From an uncultured Clostridia bacterium (lineage in GTDB: Bacteria; Bacillota_I; Bacilli_A; RF39; UBA660), in NCBI GenBank assembly GCA_947569225.1, contig CANORX010000037.1, forward strand, positions 1 through 8,184: a DNA stretch of 8,184 nucleotides, in the 5' to 3' direction. Both the position numbers and the translations under genes were made by a program. Shown piece after piece: positions 1 to 6,333 of this stretch. Position 1 is the first letter of the stretch. Each line of letters starts with the position of its first letter. Under the pieces are notes generated by a model that ran no database searches, was not told the DNA's origin, and was given only the letters and a program-made list of their open reading frames with translations.

Positions 1-1
1 T

Positions 2-913
2 AAAGACATAATTAACTACTTAAAAAAAGGAGATGTTCTAGTCTTAAATAACACCAAAGTAATACCAGCAAGACTAATAGGAGAAAAAGAAGAATCTAAA
101 GCTGTCATAGAATTATTACTATTAAAAAACATAGAAAATGACACATGGGAATGTCTAGCAAAACCAGGCAAAAGACTAAAAGAAGGAACAATCATTTCAT
201 TTGGAAATAATGAACTAAAAGCAAAAGTTTTAGAAAAAAAAGAAGAAGGAATAATCATTGTAAAACTAGAATATGAAGGAATACTATATGAAATACTAGA
301 GCGCTTAGGAAGTATGCCTTTACCACCTTACATACATGAAAAATTAGAAGAAAAAGACAGATACCAAACAGTATATGCTAAAATACCAGGAAGTGCTGCT
401 GCACCAACAGCGGGACTGCACTTTACTAGTGAATTATTAGATAGTCTTAAAAATAAAGGAATAATAATAACGTATATTACACTCCATGTTGGATTAGGAA
501 CATTTAGACCAGTAAACGTCACTAACATATTAGAACATGACATGCATAGCGAAACCTACATAATGGATTCAAAAACCAGTGAAATACTAAACCAAGCAAA
601 AAAAGAAAAAAGACGCATAATCGCGGTAGGCACAACTAGTGCAAGAACATTAGAAAGCATAATAACTAAATATAAAGAATTCAAAGAATGTGAAGAAAAC
701 ACAAACATATTCATATACCCAGGATATGAGTTCAAAGCAGTAGACGGAATAATCACAAACTTCCACTTGCCAAAAAGTACACTAATAATGCTTGTAAGTG
801 CACTAGCAAGTAGAGATAACATAATAAAAAGCTATAAGCATGCAGTAGAAAAAAAATATAGATTTTTCTCATTTGGAGACGCAATGTTTATAACAAATAT
901 TAATGATTTATAG
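2..913 (+). CDS. queA: S-adenosylmethionine:tRNA ribosyltransferase-isomerase QueA, 5' end cut by window edge
   Basis: The enzyme transfers and rearranges the ribosyl group of S-adenosylmethionine onto preQ1 in tRNA, giving epoxyqueuosine, the penultimate step of queuosine synthesis; it is cytoplasmic. The frame is open from base 2 for 303 residues to a TAG stop. Family QueA proteins have about 340 residues, so roughly 35-40 N-terminal residues are missing. Visible family motifs, numbered from base 2, are [16 protein letters not shown] (11-26), PLPPYIH (106-112), then YQTVYA and [48 protein letters not shown] and a final FGDAMFI. I see no frameshift or missing motif. The next gene starts 12 bp downstream, which suggests co-transcription, and tgt, the enzyme acting just before QueA, lies 3.2 kb further on. 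Identification is secure. The start codon and promoter are outside the window. Confidence 0.97.
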   Translation, partial: KDIINYLKKGDVLVLNNTKVIPARLIGEKEESKAVIELLLLKNIENDTWECLAKPGKRLKEGTIISFGNNELKAKVLEKKEEGIIIVKLEYEGILYEILERLGSMPLPPYIHEKLEEKDRYQTVYAKIPGSAAAPTAGLHFTSELLDSLKNKGIIITYITLHVGLGTFRPVNVTNILEHDMHSETYIMDSKTSEILNQAKKEKRRIIAVGTTSARTLESIITKYKEFKECEENTNIFIYPGYEFKAVDGIITNFHLPKSTLIMLVSALASRDNIIKSYKHAVEKKYRFFSFGDAMFITNINDL

Positions 914-925
914 AAAGAGGAAAAA

Positions 926-2518
926 ATGAAAAAAGTACTATATAAAACAAAAAAATTAAAAGTAGAAAGAATAATAAATAACTTAAAAAAATTAGGAATT
1001 AAAAATATAGAAGAAATAACTAAAAGATATGAAAAAATTTGCGATGACAAAAACACTACAGAAATTGACGAACGTATACAATTATTAGAAGAGATGGAAA
1101 GAGAACTAAAAGACTACAATGAATTATACAAAATAAAAAATAAAATCAGATATCTATCAGACACAATTGATGAAGTTAAAGATGCTGAAAAACTTGAAGA
1201 ATGCAAAAAATTAGTTTCTGAAATATATAATTATTATAATAACATAACAACAGACATTAAAGACTACGACTTAGAAAAAATTTATCTAATCATATATAAA
1301 ACAATAAAAAAAGAAATACTAATAAATAAAAACAGTGAAATATTAGAACTGATTAAAAACAATGAAATATTTTGCTATCAAATTAGTAAATATATCGAAA
1401 CAGATGTCGAAAACATTATGGGTGCAATTAACACAAATCCACTAATTAAAAAAATAAAAAATAAAATACATGAGCTAAACATTAATGGTGCCGAAATTAG
1501 CTTAGTAGACTATGACTTAATAAAACTAATAGTGGTATTTAATAACTATAACGAACATAAAAAAGAATATAAAAAGATGCTAGAAGAAACTAAAACTACA
1601 TTAGAGTTAAACTTTGAAGAATTTGAACAATTATATATTGACAATTCTTTAAATGATAAAATAAGAGAGTTAGATCAAATAAATAATAAATATAAAGATT
1701 TTAATTCTGTGATTATAAGAAAAATAATATCTATAATATTATCACTTTCACTATATACTGCAGTAGGTGTAGTAACGCCCAGTATTTTAAAGCCACTATG
1801 TAATGGCAAAATTTATAAAACAACAACACAGACATATATTGAAGGCAAAAACGTTGAAGTAAAAGAATCATATACTACTAAAAATAGTGAGGAAAAAATA
1901 GTGACACTAGCAATTGGAGGCAAAATAGGGCATACTTATTATAGATATAGAACAGATACTTATAGAGAACTAGAAATATATGATTTAACTGACATAGTAC
2001 TAGACACTATAGAAGAATATGCAAAATTAGACCTAGAGCACTATCAAATAAAACCTAATCCTGAACATGGACAAGCATATGATGTAACTCTATTAGAAGA
2101 AGGAGAAAAACAAGTAACTATTATAACTCAAGACTTTAACACATATAAACCTTACTTTGATGAACACTTATATAATTGTATATTGCCTTTAGTATACGCT
2201 ATAGAACTTATGTGCTTAGCACTTCCATTCTCTCCAATTAATAGATTAAGAGATTTATTAAAATACGCTAAAAATTGTAGTATTGATAAAAAAACTTATG
2301 AAAAAGTATTAAATATAGTTTTAGAACTTGTAAAAAAATTAGAAAACATAATAGAAGAAAATACAAAAGCAAGTAAAAACTATAGAGAATCTTCATACAT
2401 AATCGAAGGACTAGAATTTGATAAAGAAATTAGGAAAATAGAAGCCTTACTAAAAGAAGACACAAAACTAGAAGATCAAGTGAAAGAATTAAGATTAAAA
2501 TATAAAAAACATGTATAA
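926..2518 (+). CDS. Coiled-coil protein with two membrane spans and a large outer loop, function unknown
   Basis: 530 residues; I do not recognise a named family. The ATG has an AAAGAGG site at 914-920 and lies 12 bp after queA. Residues 1-260 are Lys/Glu/Asn-rich and mostly helical, probably cytoplasmic coiled coil. A first membrane span lies near 262-283 (core IISIILSLSLYTAVGVV). Residues 284-416 form a polar, Thr/Tyr-rich domain of about 130 residues, beta-like in places (for example GGKIGHTYYRYRTDTY). A second span lies near 417-436 (CILPLVYAIELMCLALPF). The C-terminal 90 residues are again charged and helical. With both tails rich in lysine the likely topology is tails inside, loop outside. 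The next gene encodes a shorter protein with the same plan and a similar first span, so the two are probably paralogues that may associate. There is no signal peptide and no catalytic motif that I can identify. A role in envelope organisation or sensing would be a guess. Confidence 0.85.
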   Translation: MKKVLYKTKKLKVERIINNLKKLGIKNIEEITKRYEKICDDKNTTEIDERIQLLEEMERELKDYNELYKIKNKIRYLSDTIDEVKDAEKLEECKKLVSEIYNYYNNITTDIKDYDLEKIYLIIYKTIKKEILINKNSEILELIKNNEIFCYQISKYIETDVENIMGAINTNPLIKKIKNKIHELNINGAEISLVDYDLIKLIVVFNNYNEHKKEYKKMLEETKTTLELNFEEFEQLYIDNSLNDKIRELDQINNKYKDFNSVIIRKIISIILSLSLYTAVGVVTPSILKPLCNGKIYKTTTQTYIEGKNVEVKESYTTKNSEEKIVTLAIGGKIGHTYYRYRTDTYRELEIYDLTDIVLDTIEEYAKLDLEHYQIKPNPEHGQAYDVTLLEEGEKQVTIITQDFNTYKPYFDEHLYNCILPLVYAIELMCLALPFSPINRLRDLLKYAKNCSIDKKTYEKVLNIVLELVKKLENIIEENTKASKNYRESSYIIEGLEFDKEIRKIEALLKEDTKLEDQVKELRLKYKKHV

Positions 2519-2532
2519 TAAGGAAAGAAACA

Positions 2533-3564
2533 ATGAATAACATAAAAAAAATAACAATAAAAAACAAAAATGAAATAAAAACACTACTATATTTACTTAA
2601 AAAAAGTTTACAAAAAGACATTAACCCAAATAACATAAAATACTATCTTGCATTAGCTATATCAATAATAAAAAAAATAAGCATAATAAATACTACACAT
2701 AATTATGATGAAAAATTCATACAAAACATAAGCATAATTTTATATAAATTCTTAAAACACATAATTGCCACAGAACAAGCAAAAACTTTAATAAATAAAA
2801 TAAATGAAACACAAATAATAAAAAGACATATATTAGACTTAATACAAAAAGACACTGAAGACTTTGAAAATAAAAACGAAACAATCGACATACATCTAAT
2901 AAAAACAATATGCAAAAAAGATAAAGAACAAAGACAAAAAATAGAAGAAGAAATTATAAAAACCATAGAAACACTAAAAGAAGAAAATAATAACATAGAA
3001 GAACACTTAAAACTAATGAAACAAGAGTTAGAAGAAAAAGAAAACTTAATTAATAAAAACAGTGAATTATTAAAACAAATAAAGAAAAAATACATTTCAA
3101 TTATATTATCTATCTCAGTAATGATAGGTGTTTTTTCTGGAGCAAATTACACACTAAAGGAAATATCAAGAACTAATACCACAGAAACAATCTATAGTAC
3201 TCAAATAGATAAAAACGTTCTAAACAAAATTAACATACTAATAAGTCTAATATTAGCTTACCTAAGCACATACTTCCCTAAAATAGGATTACAAGAAGTA
3301 TATATAAACTTTAAGAACTTAAAAAGAGAAGTAAATAAAACCGAACGTGACATTCTAAAAATAAACTTCATATTAAAAGACATTGAAAACAGAATAGAAG
3401 AAAATGATTTTCTAAGTGAAGAAGTATGTCTAGAATCAAAAACTTTATTAAAAGAATTATATTACACAATTAATTATTATTACTTAACAGAAGAAGAAAA
3501 AAATAAAATAAAAGAATTAAATTATCAAGTAAAAGAATCTTTAACACTTAGAAATAAAATATAA
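2533..3564 (+). CDS. Coiled-coil protein with a membrane hairpin, short-loop paralogue of the preceding gene, function unknown
   Basis: 343 residues, no recognised family. The start is an ATG 14 bp after the previous stop, with an AAGGAAAG site just upstream. Residues 1-120 are helical and Ile/Lys/Asn-rich; 125-185 are a dense Glu/Lys coiled coil. The first span is near 186-206 (KYISIILSISVMIGVFSG) and the second near 231-249 (NILISLILAYLSTYF), joined by a loop of only about 25 residues with a TNTTETIYSTQ patch. Residues 250-343 are charged helix. The first span (KKYISIILSIS) closely matches that of the upstream protein (RKIISIILSLS), and the Thr/Tyr-rich start of the loop is also similar, so they look like one ancestral architecture that differs mainly by a domain of about 110 residues in the loop. 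It is expected to sit in the cytoplasmic membrane with both coiled-coil arms inside. It probably shares a transcript with the genes either side. Confidence 0.84.
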   Translation: MNNIKKITIKNKNEIKTLLYLLKKSLQKDINPNNIKYYLALAISIIKKISIINTTHNYDEKFIQNISIILYKFLKHIIATEQAKTLINKINETQIIKRHILDLIQKDTEDFENKNETIDIHLIKTICKKDKEQRQKIEEEIIKTIETLKEENNNIEEHLKLMKQELEEKENLINKNSELLKQIKKKYISIILSISVMIGVFSGANYTLKEISRTNTTETIYSTQIDKNVLNKINILISLILAYLSTYFPKIGLQEVYINFKNLKREVNKTERDILKINFILKDIENRIEENDFLSEEVCLESKTLLKELYYTINYYYLTEEEKNKIKELNYQVKESLTLRNKI

Positions 3565-3582
3565 TAAAAGAGAGGTTTAAAA

Positions 3583-4074
3583 ATGAAATTTGTTACTAGA
3601 TGTATAAATAAACAAGAATTAGAAAACTTAAAAAGTAAATTAGAATACATTCCAGAATTTTGGAAGAAAAACGAATCACAGGAATATGACACTAAAATAT
3701 TAAATCAACTTAATTTAGAAAAAGAACTAATAAAAGAATTAAACACTTACTTGAAACAGTTAACAGAAAATACAGCAGTTATAACTATAACTAATATAGA
3801 AAGCCAAAAATTAGATAGTATTATTAATTATTGTAACAGTATAAGTTTTATGAAAAGTAAAATAAGTGAAGAAGAAGAAAAATACATAACAGACTTAGTA
3901 GAAGAATATAATAAAGAAAACTATAAAGAAATAAAAGAATCAATAAAAGAATTACAGAGTATAATCTTAATAGAGTATGCTAACGAATTATTAAGAAAAG
4001 AATGGATAAAACACGAAATGGAAAACATACAAAAAAACGTACATAAAAGAAAAACAAAAAGAAAAAAACGTTAA
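3583..4074 (+). CDS. Small helical protein with a strongly basic C-terminal tail, function unknown
   Basis: 163 residues, no recognised family. The ATG is preceded by AAAAGAGAGG (3566-3575) and lies 18 bp after the previous stop, making it the last gene of the run that begins with queA; a weak terminator follows directly. There is no membrane span or signal peptide. The body is Glu/Lys-rich and mostly helical, with one beta-like stretch near 64-72 (NTAVITITN). The last ten residues (HKRKTKRKKR) are almost entirely basic, which could contact nucleic acid, acidic lipid heads or an acidic partner such as the Glu-rich coiled coils encoded just upstream. It is the only soluble member of the three-gene insert, so it may be a cytoplasmic partner of the two membrane proteins; that is inference from position only. 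Confidence 0.8.
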   Translation: MKFVTRCINKQELENLKSKLEYIPEFWKKNESQEYDTKILNQLNLEKELIKELNTYLKQLTENTAVITITNIESQKLDSIINYCNSISFMKSKISEEEEKYITDLVEEYNKENYKEIKESIKELQSIILIEYANELLRKEWIKHEMENIQKNVHKRKTKRKKR

Positions 4075-4110
4075 AAAGTTTACATGAAAAAATATGTAAA
4101 CTCTTTTAAT
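4075..4110 (+). terminator. Weak intrinsic terminator after the queA run
   Basis: A 9-bp perfect inverted repeat, AGTTTACAT (4077-4085) and ATGTAAACT (4094-4102), with an 8-base loop is followed by CTTTTAATT. It begins directly after the TAA at 4072-4074. The stem is AT-rich and the T tract is short, so read-through into tgt is likely. It separates the queA group from tgt. Confidence 0.6.
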
Positions 4111-4123
4111 TAAACGAAAAAAC

Positions 4124-4132
4124 TGATAAAAT
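4124..4132 (+). promoter_or_regulatory. Candidate extended -10 promoter for tgt
   Basis: TGATAAAAT reads as an extended -10 element (TGN followed by TAAAAT, five of six matches to TATAAT). It lies between the terminator at 4075-4110 and the tgt ribosome-binding site (AGAGGTGG, 4150-4157), giving a short leader. There is no good -35 hexamer 17 bp upstream (TTTTAA), consistent with reliance on the TG extension. The same nine bases occur upstream of the minus-strand operon ending at 6332. Confidence 0.4.
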
Positions 4133-4146
4133 ATATGCTAAAATAA

Positions 4147-5280
<1,134 letters not shown>

Positions 5281-5287
5281 GTGAAAT

Positions 5288-5602
5288 ATGGATAAAGAAA
5301 AAAGAAAAATATGCTTAGCCCTAACTATAACAGGAGTTTTACTTATAATAGTATTACAAACAATAATACTGATAGACGACGAAAACAAAGAAAAAAAACT
5401 AAACTACATAAAAGTAAACATAACAGAGTCAACAAAAAAATGTATAAACGAAAAAAAATGTGAAGAAAAAAACATAACTGTTAAAGAGTTAATTGAAAAA
5501 GAATATTTAACTGGTTATTTCTTAGAAGAAATAAAAGAATACACTAAATCAAGCTATATCGAATATCCTACATATAAAGTAGTATTAATAAAATCCGACT
5601 AA
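5288..5602 (+). CDS. Small membrane-anchored extracytoplasmic protein in the yajC position, function unknown
   Basis: 104 residues. The Shine-Dalgarno AGGTGA (5279-5284) overlaps the tgt TAG stop and sits only 3 bases from the ATG, tying its expression to tgt. A basic start (MDKEKRK) precedes one hydrophobic span at about 8-29, then a charged domain that should face outwards. That domain has two cysteines (52 and 58) that could form a disulfide, and an ITVKELIEKEYLTGYF segment (63-78), a wording I associate with the C-terminal domains of pilin-like secreted proteins in related bacteria; that link is from memory and weak. In many Firmicutes yajC follows tgt, and YajC is also a single-span protein of about this size, but the YajC region after the span (a KGD-VVT-GG-like pattern) is absent here. 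I would not call it YajC. Confidence 0.8.
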   Translation: MDKEKRKICLALTITGVLLIIVLQTIILIDDENKEKKLNYIKVNITESTKKCINEKKCEEKNITVKELIEKEYLTGYFLEEIKEYTKSSYIEYPTYKVVLIKSD

Positions 5603-5607
5603 GAAAG

Positions 5608-5642
5608 TCATATAATTTAAGCCTTATATGAGGCTTTTTTTT
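5608..5642 (+). terminator. Intrinsic terminator with an overlapping alternative hairpin
   Basis: The terminator stem is AAGCCT (5619-5624) with AGGCTT (5631-5636), a 6-base loop and a T run to 5642. It closes the tgt transcript. A second perfect repeat, TCATATAA (5608-5615) with TTATATGA (5624-5631), shares bases 5624 and 5631 and encloses the left terminator arm in its loop, so the two structures cannot form together. This could be chance in AT-rich DNA or a simple terminator/antiterminator switch ahead of the short ORF at 5682. Confidence 0.8.
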
Positions 5643-5681
5643 AATAAAATAGGATATAGCATACAAACAGAGGAGGTGTTT

Positions 5682-5717
5682 ATGCAAAATGTTATAAGAT
5701 ATATAGATTGTGATTGA
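5682..5717 (+). CDS. Possible 11-codon leader peptide or gene relic
   Basis: A perfect AGGAGGTG (5671-5678) stands 3 bases before an ATG that opens only 11 codons (MQNVIRYIDCD) before TGA at 5715-5717. Several further in-frame stops follow, then the same frame opens again from 5742 to a TAG at 5820-5822 with a protein-like wording (LAKIEYFRELGTKNN and onwards). Either this is a real very short peptide or leader, or both pieces are the ends of a gene eroded by deletion and stops. The strong ribosome site is the only firm evidence; no function can be assigned. Confidence 0.3.
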   Translation: MQNVIRYIDCD

Positions 5718-5774
5718 TGTATATAATAGACTTAAAAATAAGGATTAGCAAAGATAGAATATTTTAGAGAATTA

Positions 5775-5803
5775 GGAACTAAAAACAATATTATTTTAGT
5801 TCC
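5775..5803. repeat. Perfect 10-bp inverted repeat at the end of the minus-strand relic
   Basis: GGAACTAAAA (5775-5784) and TTTTAGTTCC (5794-5803) are exact reverse complements separated by 9 bases. No T run follows on either strand, so it is not a standard terminator. The stop codon of the minus-strand 33-residue relic lies in its loop. Confidence 0.6.
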
Positions 5804-5892
5804 AAATAATCTAATAACTTAGCTTGTCTTTCTTTTTCTTGAGGAAATAATAACAAATAATCATCCAAAATTTTTAAGTAGTTATTTTTCAT
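5791..5892 (-). pseudogene. 33-residue minus-strand relic resembling the N-terminus of a Nudix-type hydrolase
   Basis: The minus strand reads ATG at 5892-5890 to TAA at 5793-5791, 33 residues starting MKNNYLKILDDYLLLFPQEK and ending in a LLDYLELK helix. The amphipathic helix-FPQEKER-helix wording looks like the N-terminal segment placed before the Nudix fold in some Firmicutes proteins, but the Nudix box itself is absent and the frame ends in the loop of the hairpin at 5775-5803. Codon choice (ATT, GAT, TTG, TTT) matches the other minus-strand genes here, arguing that it was once coding. The upstream ribosome site is poor (GGAT). Most likely a truncated, dead gene; a small functional protein cannot be excluded. 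Confidence 0.4.
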
Positions 5893-5908
5893 TCAACTAT
5901 CCAATATT

Positions 5909-5937
5909 TTTATATACTATTAATAGTACAATATAAT
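5909..5937 (+). promoter_or_regulatory. Promoter of the small hydrophobic peptide gene
   Basis: A perfect -10 TATAAT (5932-5937) has a weak -35 TTTATA (5909-5914) at 17 bp. A start near 5944 would give a leader of about 59 bases. The spacer is largely filled by the 14-bp palindrome at 5915-5928, which a repressor could use as an operator. Confidence 0.6.
5915..5928. repeat. Perfect palindrome inside the toxin promoter spacer
   Basis: TACTATTAATAGTA is its own reverse complement and lies between the -35 and -10 of the peptide gene promoter. Its half-site TACTATT recurs at 5961-5967, and in reverse orientation at 6077-6083 and 6120-6126, all within this cassette. Confidence 0.55.
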
Positions 5938-5956
5938 AAGGAATATTTAGTTAGCT

Positions 5957-5997
5957 TGGGTACTATTCTCCTTTACTTTATAAAGTGGAAGGAGGTG
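5957..5997 (+). promoter_or_regulatory. Leader hairpin that buries the toxin ribosome-binding site, with a 5'/3' pairing arm
   Basis: CTCCTT (5968-5973) pairs with AAGGAG (5989-5994), with a further ACTT/AAGT inner stem (5975-5978 with 5983-5986) and a TATA loop. This hides almost the whole Shine-Dalgarno sequence AAGGAGGTG (5989-5997). Just before it, 5957-5969 can pair over 13 consecutive positions (10 Watson-Crick from 5959-5968, with wobbles beyond) with 6118-6130 in the terminator region, and 9 bases also match 6077-6085 inside the gene. Sequestered start sites and 5'/3' pairing are well known in type I toxin mRNAs, where they keep the full-length message inactive. Confidence 0.65.
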
Positions 5998-6002
5998 AAT
6001 TT

Positions 6003-6095
6003 ATGAGAAAATCAGAGAAATATCTTTGTACTATCATAATACTCCTTATTATTGTGATTTTAATCATTTTAATAAAAATAGTACCAACTGTATAA
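6003..6095 (+). CDS. 30-residue hydrophobic peptide, putative type I toxin
   Basis: The peptide begins MRKSEKYLCT, runs through a segment of about 17 almost purely Ile/Leu/Val residues (11-24 and on), and ends KIVPTV. It has a positively charged start, one membrane span and a short tail, the layout of Bacillus-type small toxins such as the TxpA/BsrE/BsrG group (about 30-60 residues), which act at the cell membrane. The Shine-Dalgarno AAGGAGGTG is unusually strong and 5 bases from the ATG, but it is folded into a hairpin. The gene is covered at its 3' end by a divergent antisense transcript unit with its own promoter and terminator. No close sequence relative is recalled, so the toxin call rests on architecture: peptide type, leader folding, terminator and antisense RNA. 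An alternative is a small membrane regulator without toxicity. Confidence 0.7.
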   Translation: MRKSEKYLCTIIILLIIVILIILIKIVPTV

Positions 6096-6104
6096 GTCGG
6101 TACT
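6071..6104 (-). terminator. Terminator of the antisense RNA
   Basis: Read on the minus strand, AGTACCGACT and AGTTGGTACT form a 10-pair stem with one G-U pair and loop TATAC, followed at once by ATTTTTATT. The stem spans 6104 to 6080 and lies across the toxin stop codon. Confidence 0.7.
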
Positions 6105-6117
6105 TGAACAATTTTTT

Positions 6118-6164
6118 GGAATAGTACCTAACTCTGCAAAACTAGGTATTCCTTTTTATTTTAT
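6118..6164 (+). terminator. Intrinsic terminator of the toxin mRNA
   Basis: GGAA-TAG-TACCTA (6118-6130) pairs with TAGGTA-TTCC (6143-6152): a 10-bp stem with a 3-base bulge and 12-base loop, followed by TTTTTATTTTAT. Predicted mRNA length is about 215 nt. The left arm also pairs with the 5' leader (5957-5969), so folding of terminator and long-range helix compete. Confidence 0.75.
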
Positions 6165-6185
6165 GCAAGTTTCCTTGACATATTC

Positions 6186-6214
6186 ATAATAACATATTTT
6201 ATTGTCTTTGTCAA
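6186..6214 (-). promoter_or_regulatory. Near-consensus promoter of the antisense RNA
   Basis: On the minus strand a perfect -35 TTGACA (6214-6209) is followed by exactly 17 bp, then an extended -10 TGT-TATTAT (6194-6186), five of six matches to TATAAT. An A tract lies upstream of the -35, as in UP elements. It is the best promoter in the window and much stronger-looking than that of the toxin gene, as expected when the antidote RNA must be in excess. Confidence 0.8.
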
Positions 6215-6266
6215 AAAGCTTTTTTTGTTGATAGTGTATAGTAGTATCGCAACCTTTTGAATAATC

Positions 6267-6288
6267 CTATAAATAAAGGCTTTTATAG
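6267..6288. repeat. Small inverted repeat in the gap between toxin cassette and minus-strand operon
   Basis: CTATAAA (6267-6273) and TTTATAG (6282-6288) form a 7-bp AT-rich repeat without a following T run. The rest of 6215-6306 shows no gene or convincing signal. Confidence 0.3.
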
Positions 6289-6308
6289 TTAAATTCCAAT
6301 TTTTATTA

Positions 6309-6333
6309 TAAAAAAAGAACTATCAAAGTCCTT
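6309..6333 (-). terminator. Terminator of the minus-strand two-gene operon
   Basis: On the minus strand AAGGACT and AGTTCTT form a 7-pair stem (one G-U) with loop TTGAT, followed by a run of T. It overlaps the stop codon of the 272-residue gene at 6332-6334. Confidence 0.75.

Larger units (their letters stand above)
6071..6179 (-). ncRNA. Predicted antisense antitoxin RNA of about 110 nt
   Basis: Transcription leftwards from the promoter at 6186-6214 should start near G6179 and stop at the hairpin at 6104-6080. The RNA would cover the toxin mRNA terminator, its 3' untranslated region and the last five codons and stop of the toxin gene. It carries a second hairpin from the complement of 6118-6152. 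This convergent, 3'-overlapping arrangement is the one known for txpA/ratA and bsrG/SR4. No open reading frame with a ribosome site is seen on this RNA. Existence is inferred from promoter and terminator, not from expression data. Confidence 0.65.

Noticed and set aside
2703..3095. 130-residue minus-strand open frame opposite the second coiled-coil gene
   Set aside because: Phe/Ser/Ile-rich shadow of an AT-rich, Lys/Glu-rich coding strand, without a ribosome site or sensible domain; the plus frame is clearly coding.
6175..6203. Plus-strand TTGACA (6175-6180) as a promoter for something rightwards
   Set aside because: At 17 bp the -10 is only TTTATT, there is no plus-strand gene downstream, and the opposing minus-strand promoter in the same bases is far better.
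6198..6236. AAAAAGCTTTTTTT stretch at 6214-6227 as a bidirectional terminator
   Set aside because: It is a short AT palindrome with no GC stem; it more likely acts as the A tract upstream of the antisense promoter.
5640..6330. CRISPR array, tRNA or insertion sequence in the long non-coding stretch
   Set aside because: No regularly spaced repeats, no cloverleaf, no transposase frame and no flanking long inverted repeats are visible.
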